The notes beneath the pieces are model-generated. The model searched no databases. It was not told the DNA's origin and saw only the letters and a program-made list of their open reading frames with translations. A stretch of DNA of 64,000 nt from an uncultured Flavobacteriales bacterium (lineage in GTDB: Bacteria > Bacteroidota > Bacteroidia > Flavobacteriales_D > Sanyastnellaceae): assembly GCA_937974555.1 (NCBI GenBank), contig CALJKR010000031.1, positions 1 to 64,000 on the forward strand, read 5' to 3'. Positions 15,516 to 25,500 of the stretch are shown here, piece by piece. The translations under genes and the position numbers were made by a program. Within the stretch, counting starts at the first letter, position 1; each line of letters opens with the position of its first letter.

Positions 15516-16877
15516 ATGAGCATCTCCCCTTTAATGGCCATCTCCCCAATTGATGGTCGATACACCAATGCCACTGCAGAATTGCAGCGTTATTTCAGCG
15601 AATTTGCATTAATCAAGTACCGCGTTTGGGTGGAAGTAGAATACCTGGTTGCATTATCAGAAATTCCTCTGCCCCAATTGAAGAGTTTTAAACCCAATCA
15701 TGCGGAACAATTGCGAGCATGGGTGGAGAATTTCAATGAGCAGGATGCATTGGCAATCAAGCAAACTGAAAAGGTAACCAACCACGACGTTAAAGCGGTA
15801 GAGTATAGTGTCAAAGCCAAGTTGGACGAATTGGGTTTATCTGAAATCAAAGAATTTGTTCATTTTGGACTCACCTCCCAAGACATCAACAATACCGCTA
15901 TTCCTGCCACACTTCGCGATGCATTGGATCAGGTGTACTTGCCCAAAATGGAACAGCTCATTGATGCACTTTTAACAGACGCTAAAAAGTGGAAAGACGT
16001 GGCACTTTTGGCCAGAACCCACGGCCAGGCCGCTTCTCCAACCCGATTGGGAAAGGAGATTTGTGTTTTCATCGAACGTTTGGAAGCGCAGTTGGATCAG
16101 TTGGAAGAGATTCCTGCCTCTGCCAAGTTTGGCGGAGCAACTGGAAACTTCAATGCCCACTACGTGGCATTTCCAGAGATTGATTGGGTGGAGTTTGCCA
16201 ATGATTTTTTGGAAGAGAAATTGGAATTGCATCGATCACAATACACCACACAAATTGAACATTATGACAATCTTGCGGCAACTTTTGATGCGCTCAAAAG
16301 AATCAATGTAATTTTAATCGATTTGTGCCGTGACATGTGGACCTATGTCAGCATGGATTATTTCAAACAAAAAACAAAAGAAGGTGAAGTCGGTTCATCG
16401 GCAATGCCCCACAAAGTAAATCCCATCGATTTTGAAAATGCAGAGGGGAATTTGGGATTGGCCAATGCCTTGTTTGAGCATTTGTCAGCCAAGTTGCCTG
16501 TTTCTCGCCTGCAACGTGACTTGACGGATAGCACAGTATTGAGAAACATTGGGGTTCCCATGGGACACACCATTCTGGCCCTGCAAAGCATCATGAAAGG
16601 ATGGAGCAAATTGTTATTGAATGAGGCTCAATTGAAAGCAGATCTAGATAAAAACTGGGCGGTTGTCGCGGAAGCAATTCAAACGATTTTGCGAAGAGAA
16701 AATTATCCATCTCCCTACGAGACTTTAAAGAAATTGACCCGAGGAAATGAAATCAACCAATCTTCGATTCAACAATTTATTGATGAGTTGGAGGTGAGTG
16801 ATAAAGTGAAGAATGAAATGCGCGCCATTACGCCATATACCTACACGGGTGTGCATTTAATGGACGAAGTAGAATAA
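15516..16877 (+). CDS. purB: Adenylosuccinate lyase
   Basis: PurB splits SAICAR to AICAR and adenylosuccinate to AMP, both with release of fumarate, in purine synthesis. The 453 residues match the E. coli-like PurB subclass, which begins SPLMAISPIDGRY. The fumarase/aspartase superfamily signature GSSAMPHKVNP lies near residue 295, and the TSQDINNTA and RTHGQAASPT catalytic regions are present. The start at ATG 15516 fits family length. The ABC exporter gene follows after a 14-base gap and is probably co-transcribed, although the two functions are unrelated. Confidence 0.97.
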   Translation: MSISPLMAISPIDGRYTNATAELQRYFSEFALIKYRVWVEVEYLVALSEIPLPQLKSFKPNHAEQLRAWVENFNEQDALAIKQTEKVTNHDVKAVEYSVKAKLDELGLSEIKEFVHFGLTSQDINNTAIPATLRDALDQVYLPKMEQLIDALLTDAKKWKDVALLARTHGQAASPTRLGKEICVFIERLEAQLDQLEEIPASAKFGGATGNFNAHYVAFPEIDWVEFANDFLEEKLELHRSQYTTQIEHYDNLAATFDALKRINVILIDLCRDMWTYVSMDYFKQKTKEGEVGSSAMPHKVNPIDFENAEGNLGLANALFEHLSAKLPVSRLQRDLTDSTVLRNIGVPMGHTILALQSIMKGWSKLLLNEAQLKADLDKNWAVVAEAIQTILRRENYPSPYETLKKLTRGNEINQSSIQQFIDELEVSDKVKNEMRAITPYTYTGVHLMDEVE

Positions 16878-16891
16878 GCCAAATACCAGTG

Positions 16892-18697
16892 ATGAAGACC
16901 CAGGCATTCAAGGATATCATCGCGCTTTGTAGACCATACAAGCGTGAATTGCTTTCCAATTTTTTGTTGAATATTGTCAATGCGGTCCTGTCTTTGTTTA
17001 CTTTTTTAAGCGTGGTTCCTTTTCTCTACATTTTATTCAATGTAGAAGGAAGTGCCAATCCAGCTCAAAATGCCGGTTGGTGGCAAAAGGCGGAATCCAT
17101 GTTGACGGGGTATGTCAATGTTCATGGTCAAGTATCCGCTTTGATGTTGATGTGCCTGGTGATTGTTTTGTTGGCGTTCTTGAAAAATGCTTCCAACTAC
17201 ATCGCATTGTTGAGTATTGCCAAGATCAGAACTGCCATTTCACGGGATCTCCGCAGAGACCTCTATCAAAAGGTGCTCAAATTGTCCATTGCTTTTTATA
17301 GCAATGAAAAAAAGGGCGATTTAATTTCGCGCATGACCAACGACTTGATGGAAATTGAGTTTTCAGTCATCGGCGCATTAGAAGGATTGCTCAAAGCACC
17401 CATCATGTTGGTGTTGAGTTTGGTTACGTTATTTGTTCTTTCATGGAAATTGACCCTGTTTGCTTTGATCTTTTTGCCATTGAGTGGTTGGTTGATTTCT
17501 AAAATTGCCAAGAGCCTGAAGAATGCTGCCAAGCGAGGAAAGGGAAGTTTGGGTGAATTGATTTCCGTCATTGAAGAAACGCTTACCGGCATGCGTGTGG
17601 TCAAGGTATTTAATGCGGAGCAATACTTTGCACAGAAGTTTCAAAATGAAAATCAATCTTATTTCAAATTGATGCATCGCTTGTATAAGCGAGAGTATTT
17701 GAGTTCGCCCATGTCGGAATTTATTTCGATGGGTGTGATTTCCATTTTACTTTTTGTAGGAGGGAAAATTGTATTAGAGGGCCAAATGTCAGGCGCAATG
17801 TTGATTGGTTATTTGGTGGTTTTTTCACAAGTCATTCAACCAGCGCGTGCGCTTTCAGAGGCGGTATTTAAGGTGAGCAAAGGTGCTGCGTCTTTGGACC
17901 GGGTCAATGAGATTATGTTGGCGGAAGAGAGTGTATCAGACCAAGCGGGAGCGCCGGACTTGTTGGCTTTTGACAAACAAATTGAATTTAAGAATGTCGG
18001 TTTTTCCTACGGAGATCAGCCGGTTTTGCAAGACATCAACTTAACCATTAAAAAAGGAGAGATGGTGGCCTTGGTTGGCCCATCGGGAAGTGGGAAATCA
18101 ACCATCGCTTCTCTGCTTGTCCGTTTGATGGACCCTCAGCATGGCGCGATCGAGGTGGATGGTCAACCTTTGAGTTCGGTTCGATTGCATACTTGGCGAA
18201 ATCAAGTGGGTGTTGTAACCCAAGATTCGATTCTTTTTAATGATACGATTGCACGCAACATTGCATTGGGCTTTGACGAAGTAAACACGGAACAAGTTCG
18301 CGCAGCTTCCAAAATTGCCAATGCCTTGGAGTTCATTGAATCCAATCCTGATGGTTTTGATTTTAATGTGGGTGATCAGGGAGGAAGATTGTCGGGTGGT
18401 CAAAAGCAGCGATTGTGCATTGCCCGTGCAGTTTATAAAAATCCACCTTTGCTAATCTTGGATGAAGCCACATCAGCGCTGGATACACAAAGTGAGCAAG
18501 TGGTTCAAGAGGCCATCAATAACATGATGCAAGACCGCACCAGTGTTGTCATAGCGCATCGCCTGAGTACGGTACAAAAAGCGGATCGAATCATCGTTCT
18601 GGACAAAGGACAAATTGTGCAAGAGGGTACCCATGAGTCTTTGATGCAGCAAGATGGTTTGTACAAAACTTTGGTAGAGCTTCAAGAGATGTCCTAA
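16892..18697 (+). CDS. MsbA-like ABC exporter (permease fused to ATPase)
   Basis: The 601-residue protein is a half-transporter that should act as a homodimer in the inner membrane. The N-terminal part has about six membrane helices (to about 320). The ATPase domain has Walker A GPSGSGKST near 396, the signature LSGGQKQR near 500, Walker B LLILDEATSALD near 519 and the H-loop in IAHRLS. The family exports lipid A-core precursors or other hydrophobic substrates; the exact substrate is not provable here. I use ATG 16892 rather than the GTG three bases earlier. It follows purB closely. Confidence 0.92.
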   Translation: MKTQAFKDIIALCRPYKRELLSNFLLNIVNAVLSLFTFLSVVPFLYILFNVEGSANPAQNAGWWQKAESMLTGYVNVHGQVSALMLMCLVIVLLAFLKNASNYIALLSIAKIRTAISRDLRRDLYQKVLKLSIAFYSNEKKGDLISRMTNDLMEIEFSVIGALEGLLKAPIMLVLSLVTLFVLSWKLTLFALIFLPLSGWLISKIAKSLKNAAKRGKGSLGELISVIEETLTGMRVVKVFNAEQYFAQKFQNENQSYFKLMHRLYKREYLSSPMSEFISMGVISILLFVGGKIVLEGQMSGAMLIGYLVVFSQVIQPARALSEAVFKVSKGAASLDRVNEIMLAEESVSDQAGAPDLLAFDKQIEFKNVGFSYGDQPVLQDINLTIKKGEMVALVGPSGSGKSTIASLLVRLMDPQHGAIEVDGQPLSSVRLHTWRNQVGVVTQDSILFNDTIARNIALGFDEVNTEQVRAASKIANALEFIESNPDGFDFNVGDQGGRLSGGQKQRLCIARAVYKNPPLLILDEATSALDTQSEQVVQEAINNMMQDRTSVVIAHRLSTVQKADRIIVLDKGQIVQEGTHESLMQQDGLYKTLVELQEMS

Positions 18698-18745
18698 CCT
18701 TAATCAGGTTGTGATGAAAGTTACCTAAGCCTGTGTGGCTCATCG

Positions 18746-18753
18746 TATCTTCG
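18746..18753 (+). promoter_or_regulatory. Promoter -7 element for the DUF983 gene (variant)
   Basis: TATCTTCG is one base from TAnnTTTG. It lies 19 bases before the DUF983 start. The same TAnnTTCG variant appears ahead of cmk, the PD-(D/E)XK gene and mraZ. Confidence 0.35.
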
Positions 18754-18772
18754 TGCCGCAAATTTAATCATC

Positions 18773-19162
18773 ATGAATTCACTTTTGGCTACTTTGTCTT
18801 TCAAATGCCCTGCATGCCGCGAGGCCAGTTTGTACGAAAATCCAAGCTTGTATACCTTCAAAGATTTAAGTAAAAACAAGAAAGCGTGCAGCCACTGCGG
18901 AGCGGATCTGCAACCAGAACCTGGATTTTATTTTGGTGCTGCCTATGTCTCTTGGGCTTTGACAGTGGCCACTTGGGTTTCGGTTTTGGTTGCCCTTAAA
19001 TGTTTCAATGCATGGGGATGGATGGAGTTTGGTTTTTTAACCCACCCGAGTACTTTTTTGATGTCAGGAATTGGAACGAGTTTGGTGCTTTTTCCTTACA
19101 TGTTTCGATTGTCTCGAAGCATTTGGGCACACATGTTTATTCCTTTTAGAGAGGAAAAATAA
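18773..19162 (+). CDS. DUF983 family membrane protein
   Basis: The 129-residue protein has an N-terminal zinc-ribbon-like pair (CPAC at 13-16 and CSHCG at about 38-42) followed by two hydrophobic membrane segments (about 56-76 and 85-110). This is the DUF983 arrangement: a small cytoplasmic cysteine motif joined to membrane helices. In other bacteria the family is found near respiratory genes, but no such neighbours are present here. It stands alone between the ABC exporter and the DUF4249 gene. Its biochemical role is unknown. Confidence 0.87.
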   Translation: MNSLLATLSFKCPACREASLYENPSLYTFKDLSKNKKACSHCGADLQPEPGFYFGAAYVSWALTVATWVSVLVALKCFNAWGWMEFGFLTHPSTFLMSGIGTSLVLFPYMFRLSRSIWAHMFIPFREEK

Positions 19163-19181
19163 AACAATTCTTTGGTTTGGA

Positions 19182-20156
19182 CTATTGACAAACAAGGGTG
19201 TCGATGTGAGATCCATAGGCAATAAAGGCACCTAGTCCTCCCACGACATTGGATCTTAGATTAAAGGGAATCGCAAAGGGACCTCCATTGGAATTTTCAA
19301 TGTCATAAATGAATTGAAAAGATCCGTAGTCAATGCTTTGTCCTTTTACCACCAAAGTGTCACCTCGCTTGTAATAGCCGGCCTCAATTCCGATATCATC
19401 AAATTTTTCGCTTCCTCGTTCGCTACCTCTGTAGTAAGAAAAGTCAAAAGTCAATCCGTTAAAGAAATTGTCATTGGTGACGGAATTAAAGGGTCTGACA
19501 AAATCCATGTCTTTGGGCTTGCCACGCAGTGCGACATCAGGCACCCAGTTGGGGTAATGATTGATGCGTTTGGCTGCCCAGCGGTAACAGTTTCCCAAGG
19601 TGTCAGGATCACTGAGCGTAGCATAAATGAATCCGAGAGAATCATTTGGATTGCCTGAAGGGGAAGCAAACCACAAACTATCCAAAGGAACGGGATAATT
19701 CATTTTACTGGTAGCGTGTACATGTTTTCCTTCATGGTAAACATCCAATCGATAAGTAGTACCGTATTTGCCCCAAAATTGTGGGTTTAATGAAGTATAA
19801 GCGCATAGATTACCGGTGCTCAATTGTTCTACCGGAATACCCAAGAGGTCGGCTACTTGTTGTTGTTGTTCGGGAGTAAGCGTTGCAGCGCTGAGTGCAA
19901 CCAATGTATCGGTAACACCATTGGCAGTAAGGGTTACAACGGCATCACAGATATAAAAACTGGCCAGGTCAGAAAGGGTGAGTGGATCAAAATATCCTTG
20001 CGAGTGGCTCAAAAAAATGATGGGAGGTTCATTGACATCAATGCTGCCTTCAACCACCAATTGCGTTTCTCCCTCGGGAAGTTCTATGGTGATGTCTTTG
20101 TCACATCCTTCAAGGATAATGGCCAAGCACAAGAATACGATCCAAATATTTTTCAC
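19182..20156 (-). CDS. DUF4249 lipoprotein
   Basis: The 324-residue protein has a lipoprotein signal peptide with the lipobox LEGC (about 15-18). The following segment, ITIELPEGETQLVVEGSIDVNEPP, is the DUF4249 opening, an extracellular beta-sandwich. The family is specific to Bacteroidota and is usually encoded directly beside a TonB-dependent receptor, suggesting it is a surface component of a nutrient-uptake system. Here no receptor gene is adjacent, since its neighbours are DUF983 and htrA. The ligand is unknown. Confidence 0.87.
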   Translation of the reverse strand: MKNIWIVFLCLAIILEGCDKDITIELPEGETQLVVEGSIDVNEPPIIFLSHSQGYFDPLTLSDLASFYICDAVVTLTANGVTDTLVALSAATLTPEQQQQVADLLGIPVEQLSTGNLCAYTSLNPQFWGKYGTTYRLDVYHEGKHVHATSKMNYPVPLDSLWFASPSGNPNDSLGFIYATLSDPDTLGNCYRWAAKRINHYPNWVPDVALRGKPKDMDFVRPFNSVTNDNFFNGLTFDFSYYRGSERGSEKFDDIGIEAGYYKRGDTLVVKGQSIDYGSFQFIYDIENSNGGPFAIPFNLRSNVVGGLGAFIAYGSHIDTLVCQ

Positions 20157-20248
20157 TTCGCAAAAGTAGGCGGTGAGCGTTTAAACTACGTTATGCCATT
20201 AACATTTCTTAAAAATGTCAAGGCAACAATGTTTTTGGATTTCGGTTG

Positions 20249-20256
20249 TAATTTTG
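20249..20256 (+). promoter_or_regulatory. Promoter -7 element for the htrA gene (putative)
   Basis: TAATTTTG matches TAnnTTTG, 25 bases before the htrA start. No -33 TTTG lies at the usual distance. Confidence 0.4.
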
Positions 20257-20281
20257 AAATGACTCTAAAAACAATATCAAG

Positions 20282-21730
20282 ATGAAAAAGACATGGTGGA
20301 TGATGGCAGGTGCAGCCTTTTTAGGAGGCAGCATGGCTTTGGTAGGAAATGCATGGTTAAACAGCAATGCGGTACTTAACTCCTGGAATGGTTCAGGAAC
20401 CCCGGTGATGTCGACAAATTTTGAAGGTGCGATTCCCGGTGAAATGAATACAGACTTTGTGGCGGCTGCTGAACGCACGGTCAATTGCGTTGTTCACGTT
20501 AAAACGGAGAGTACAGTCAATCCGGGATACAACCCTTGGTTTGATTTTTTTGGATACCAACAACAACCACAGGTGCAATCGGGGACAGGTTCTGGGGTGA
20601 TTATCTCAGCGGATGGATATATCATCACCAACAATCACGTGGTAGAGGGCGCTCAAAAACTGGTGGTTACTTTAAATAACAATAAATCCTATTCGGCAGA
20701 GTTGGTGGGACGCGATCCTTCCACAGATATTGCCGTTTTAAAAATTGACGAAAAAAATCTTCCAGCAATTGCATGGGGAAATAGCGAGGACATCCATATT
20801 GGCCAGTGGGTATTGGCCGTGGGCAATCCTTTTGAGCTTACCTCTACGGTTACCGCAGGCATCGTGAGCGCCAAGGCGCGAAACATCAATTTAATAGGCA
20901 ACCGCCAAACCAATGAAGAGGTATTTCCCGTCGAGTCATTTATTCAGACCGATGCAGCAGTAAACCCCGGAAATAGTGGTGGTGCTTTGGTGAATGCCAA
21001 AGGTGAGTTGATTGGGATCAATACTGCCATCGCTTCAAGAACGGGCGTATTTACTGGATATTCATTTGCTGTGCCTACAACCATCGCGCGTAAAGTGGCC
21101 ACGGATCTTATTGAATTTGGTCGCGTACAGCGCGCATTTATCGGGGTAAAAATTGCCGAGGTAAGTGAGGAAATTGCCAAAGAAAAGGACCTCAATGAGG
21201 TAGCAGGGGTTTTGGTAGCGGGCATTACCAATGCTGAATCTGAAATGAAAGAAGGCGATGTGATTTTGAAAGTAGGAGACAGGGTGGTAAAAAATGTGCC
21301 CCAATTGCAGGAGCAAATCGCCAAGTATCGCCCTGGCGACAAAGTGAAGTTGGGTGTTTGGAGAGCCAAGAAATGGACCGATATCGAGGTGGTGTTAAAA
21401 AACCGCAGTGGCAAGGCCGAACTCAACAATTTTGATTCCGATGCTGAAGCCAATCTAACCGCCTTGGGAGCAGAATTCGGGGCGCTGTCTCAAGAGGAGA
21501 TGATGCGATTGCGCATCAAAGGTGGAGTTAAGATCAAGTCTTTAACCCAAGGCAAATTGCGCTCAGCGGGTATTCAACCTGGATTTATCATTACCAAAGT
21601 GGACGAAACATTGGTGGGCGATACGGAATCGTTGAAAGCAGCCTTGGCTGGAAAGGCCAAAGGAGAGGGGATCATGATTGAGGGTGTCTATCCCAATGGT
21701 ACCCGCGCTTATTACGGATTTGGATTGTAA
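20282..21730 (+). CDS. Do/DegP-family periplasmic serine protease
   Basis: This is an HtrA-type envelope quality-control protease and chaperone. The 482-residue protein has an N-terminal signal or anchor helix, a trypsin-like domain with the full triad H119 (NNHVV), D149 (STDIAVL) and S232 (GNSGGALV), a PDZ domain (about 270-370) and a second PDZ-like region at the C-terminus (about 400-482). The glycine-rich linker that precedes the protease in E. coli DegP is replaced by a short PGYNPWFDFFGYQQQPQ loop. It stands as a single gene: a strong terminator follows it directly. Confidence 0.95.
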   Translation: MKKTWWMMAGAAFLGGSMALVGNAWLNSNAVLNSWNGSGTPVMSTNFEGAIPGEMNTDFVAAAERTVNCVVHVKTESTVNPGYNPWFDFFGYQQQPQVQSGTGSGVIISADGYIITNNHVVEGAQKLVVTLNNNKSYSAELVGRDPSTDIAVLKIDEKNLPAIAWGNSEDIHIGQWVLAVGNPFELTSTVTAGIVSAKARNINLIGNRQTNEEVFPVESFIQTDAAVNPGNSGGALVNAKGELIGINTAIASRTGVFTGYSFAVPTTIARKVATDLIEFGRVQRAFIGVKIAEVSEEIAKEKDLNEVAGVLVAGITNAESEMKEGDVILKVGDRVVKNVPQLQEQIAKYRPGDKVKLGVWRAKKWTDIEVVLKNRSGKAELNNFDSDAEANLTALGAEFGALSQEEMMRLRIKGGVKIKSLTQGKLRSAGIQPGFIITKVDETLVGDTESLKAALAGKAKGEGIMIEGVYPNGTRAYYGFGL

Positions 21731-21742
21731 ATTTCTGGAAAG

Positions 21743-21776
21743 AAAATACGACGGGAATGTTTTCCTGTCGTATTTT
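21743..21776 (+). terminator. Rho-independent terminator after htrA
   Basis: AAAATACGACGGGAA (21743-21757) pairs with TTCCTGTCGTATTTT (21762-21776) over 15 bp with one G-U wobble and a four-base loop. The T-rich 3' end suits termination. It ends only eight bases before the cmk start codon. Confidence 0.85.
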
Positions 21777-21784
21777 CGAATCCG

Positions 21785-22489
21785 GTGAGAAATAAGATCA
21801 ATATAGCGATAGATGGTTACTCGTCATGTGGCAAGTCAACCATCGCCAAGGCAGTTGCCAAGGCATTGAATTACTTTTATGTGGATTCCGGTGCGATGTA
21901 TCGTGCCATTACTTTGTTTGCTTTACAAAACAATTGTTTCAAGAAGGATAACGTCTTGGATGCGGAGAGTTTGATTCGTGTTTTAGACCATGTGATTGTT
22001 TCCTTTAAATACAATACGGAAACCGGTGAACAAGAGATTTATCTGAATGGGCAAAATGTTCAAAAGGAGATTCGGTCTATTCAGGTTTCCAATCATGTAT
22101 CTGCCGTAAGCTCAGTGAAAGAGGTACGAATGAAATTGGTTCGATTGCAAAAACGTTTGGCTGAGTCCAAAGGTGTGGTAATGGATGGAAGAGACATCGG
22201 AACGGTGGTGATGCCTGATGCTGAATTGAAATTGTTTATGATGGCCGATCACGCCATACGCGCCAAACGCAGATACGATGAATTAAAAGCCAACGGATTG
22301 GATGTCCAATTGGAAGAGATTGAAATGAATATTGCTTCCAGAGACGCCATGGATACTTCAAGAGAAATTGATCCTTTGCGTCAGGCCGAAGATGCGGTAG
22401 TGGTAGACAACTCAAACTTGACTTTGGAAGAGCAATTTCAATTTGTGGTGGGTCAAGCCATGAAGCGAATTGAGGCACTCACGGCCTAA
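21785..22489 (+). CDS. cmk: Cytidylate kinase
   Basis: Cmk phosphorylates CMP and dCMP with ATP in pyrimidine nucleotide recycling. The 234-residue protein carries the P-loop GYSSCGKST (11-19), the VDSGAMYRA substrate-binding segment and the MDGRDIGTVV motif. Length and order match the family. The start is a GTG at 21785. No ATG, GTG or TTG lies further upstream in frame, and the next start would remove the P-loop strand. The GTG sits eight bases after the preceding terminator and right behind a TATTTTCG promoter-like element (21771-21778), so the mRNA may be leaderless or nearly so. Confidence 0.95.
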   Translation: MRNKINIAIDGYSSCGKSTIAKAVAKALNYFYVDSGAMYRAITLFALQNNCFKKDNVLDAESLIRVLDHVIVSFKYNTETGEQEIYLNGQNVQKEIRSIQVSNHVSAVSSVKEVRMKLVRLQKRLAESKGVVMDGRDIGTVVMPDAELKLFMMADHAIRAKRRYDELKANGLDVQLEEIEMNIASRDAMDTSREIDPLRQAEDAVVVDNSNLTLEEQFQFVVGQAMKRIEALTA

Positions 22490-22564
22490 TGGATTAACAC
22501 TCCAATGTGAGATAGATTCTTTTTTTTATGAGAATATTGGTATCCTTTCGATTTTCTTTGAAAG

Positions 22565-25500
22565 GTGAGTAAGCATATTCTAATTTATTGGGTGTTGGTT
22601 TGCATTCTTGGTATTGATTTACCCCGGGCGCAGGCACAATCCATTTTTCAGCAAGGACCTACTCCTTGGGCTGATTCTGTTATAGCTACATTGTCTTTGG
22701 ATGAGCAGTTGGGACAATTGTTTATGGTTCCGGCCTGGACCGATCCCAAACATCAATATTTTAATCAAAAGGAAGTAGAACGATGGGTCCAAGAGTACCA
22801 TGTGGGCGGGATTATTTTCTTTCAAGGGGGTCCGGACAATCAACTCAAAAGAACCCAACAATATCAATCTCTTTCTAAAGTCCCCCTTTTGATTGGCATG
22901 GATGCGGAATGGGGATTGAGCATGCGATTGGACTCTACCATTTTGTATCCAAGACAAATGACCTTGGGCGCGATTTCCGATGTGCAACAAATCGAAAAAT
23001 TTGCAGAGGAAAGTGCTCGTCAGCTTAAGAGAATGGGGGTGCACTTTAGTTTTTCCCCCGTGGTGGACATCAACAACAATCCCAAGAATCCAGTCATTAG
23101 CAACCGTTCTTTTGGGGAAGACCGTGAACGGGTTCTTTTGTATTCGATGGCTTTTATGCGAGGCTTGCAAAAGCACCATGTTTTGGCTTGCGCCAAGCAT
23201 TTTCCGGGTCATGGAGACACCAATACCGATAGTCATGAGGACATGCCTTTGATCCCTTTTTCAAAAAGTCGATTGGACAGTTTGGAATTGTATCCCTATC
23301 GACCATTGATTCAAAATGGATTGGGAGGAGTAATGACGGGTCACTTGCAAGTGCCCGCCTACGAATCCAACCCCAAGATTCCTGCATCGTTATCCAAAAG
23401 CTTGGTGACGGACTTGCTTCAAAAAGAATTGGGATTTCAGGGTTTGATTATTACCGATGCACTCAACATGCAGGGCGTGGCCAAGAATTTCAAGGCGGGT
23501 GAGATGGAGGCTTTGGCTTTGCAGGCGGGTAATGATATTTTGTTATTCCCCTCCAATATCCCCAAGGCAATTGAGGCTATCAAAAAGGCCATAGAGCGTG
23601 GCGATATCACAGCCGAAGATGTTAGAGCCCATTGCTATAAAGTATTGCAAGCCAAAGAATGGTGCGGATTGAATACTGCGACATTTCCCCAGCGAGGGCA
23701 TTTGATGGAAGATTTGCACAATGCGCAAGCGCTGAAAATGAATCAAGATTTGGTTTTGGGCTCTTTGACTTTGTTGCAAAATGATCGCAAGGGATTGGAG
23801 CTTTGGAATGATCGCAATCGGAAAAAGGCCTTGGTGGTTATTGGAGGTGACTCAACTTACAATATCGTTTCTTCGATGCAGGAATACATGGACATGTCTG
23901 TGATGTATTGGCCCAAAGAGGTGGATTCTACTTGGAAGGATACTTTGGATGTTTTGTTATCGCTTTTGAATGGCTATCAAGATGTGGCTTTTGCATGGGT
24001 GAATACGTCGAGCAAGGCCATTAAAAATTTTGGCGTTTCTCCCTATTTATTGGATCGGGTTTCCAATTGGAATGCGGATAAAAATGTAATCGTTCTCATG
24101 TTCGCCAACCCATATGCTTTGATGGGCAATGCGCATGTACACCGGAACGATGTTGTGGCTGTGGGCTATCAGGATGATCCTTTGACGGAACGAATGATGG
24201 TAGAGGCATTGTTTGGAGCGCGCGGTTTTCAGGGACAGCTGCCCGTGAGTATCGATGAGAAATGGAAAGTGGGTTTTGGTCTTTGTGTACAAGGAGGGCA
24301 GCGTATGGGTCGCAGTGTTTTGTCTTCACCAGAGAGTTTGAATTGGATCAAATCCAGAAATGTTCAAAATGCTTGGACCAAGGCATATACTGAGAATTAC
24401 TTTGGCGAGTCGGAATTTGCCAAGAAGTCGTTGTTTCACTACCATTGGAACAAAGTGGATTCCATTGCCAATGGAGGTGTGATTAGTGGGGCTTATCCTG
24501 GATGCCGGGTTTTGGTCGTATACAAAGGAGAAATTGTGTATGATCGTGCTTATGGATACTTGGACATGGATCACAAAGAACCGGTTCAATTAAATAGTGT
24601 TTATGATCTTGCTTCGATTACCAAAGTGGGCGCCTCAGGTCTGGCCATGATGAAAATGCTGGATGAAAGAGCGTGGTCACCATCGGGAGTGTTGGGCGAT
24701 GAATTGACCTTTCCAAAAAAATCGGCCTATGCCAAAATCAAATGGAAAGACATGCTGTCCCATCAAGCAGGGTTGAAGAGTTTTATCCCCTTTCATTCTA
24801 CCTTGTCTCCCATTCATTGGGCATATAAAACACCAACAGAAAATGGGGTACAGGTTGCAGACAGCCTATACACAGATACCACTTTGTATGCTGAAATGAG
24901 GACCATTATACTGAAAACACCATTGGTTACTCCGGCCAAATATGAATACAGTGATTTGGGCTATTATTTTGTCAAAGAATTTGTTGAGAAGCAAGTAGAG
25001 CAGCCTTATGATATTTGGCTTTCGGAACAATTTTATGAGCCCTTGGGATTGCGTTCCATGGGTTATTTGCCCTTGAACAGGATGCCCAAAAGTGCAATCG
25101 CACCCACGGAGCATGATACACTGTTTAGGCATCAGCTGTTGCGTGGTTATGTCCATGATCAGGGCGCTGCGCTAATGGGCGGCGTGGCCGGTCATGCAGG
25201 GCTGTTTTCCAATGCGTATGATTTGGCCGTGGTGATGCAAATGCTCATGAATGAAGGCCAGTATGGGGGCAAACAATGGATACAATCATCAACCGTACAA
25301 TATTTTAATCAAAGACATTTGCCGGGAAATCGCAGGGGATTGATTCTGGATAAACCCACATTGGATAAAGTGGGGGGAAGTCCTTCTTCAATGGTTTCAC
25401 ACAGTAGCTTTGGTCATACTGGATTTACAGGTACCATGTGCTGGGCCGATCCAGAGCATGAGATTGTTTTTGTTTTCTTGAGTAATAGAATTCACCCCAG

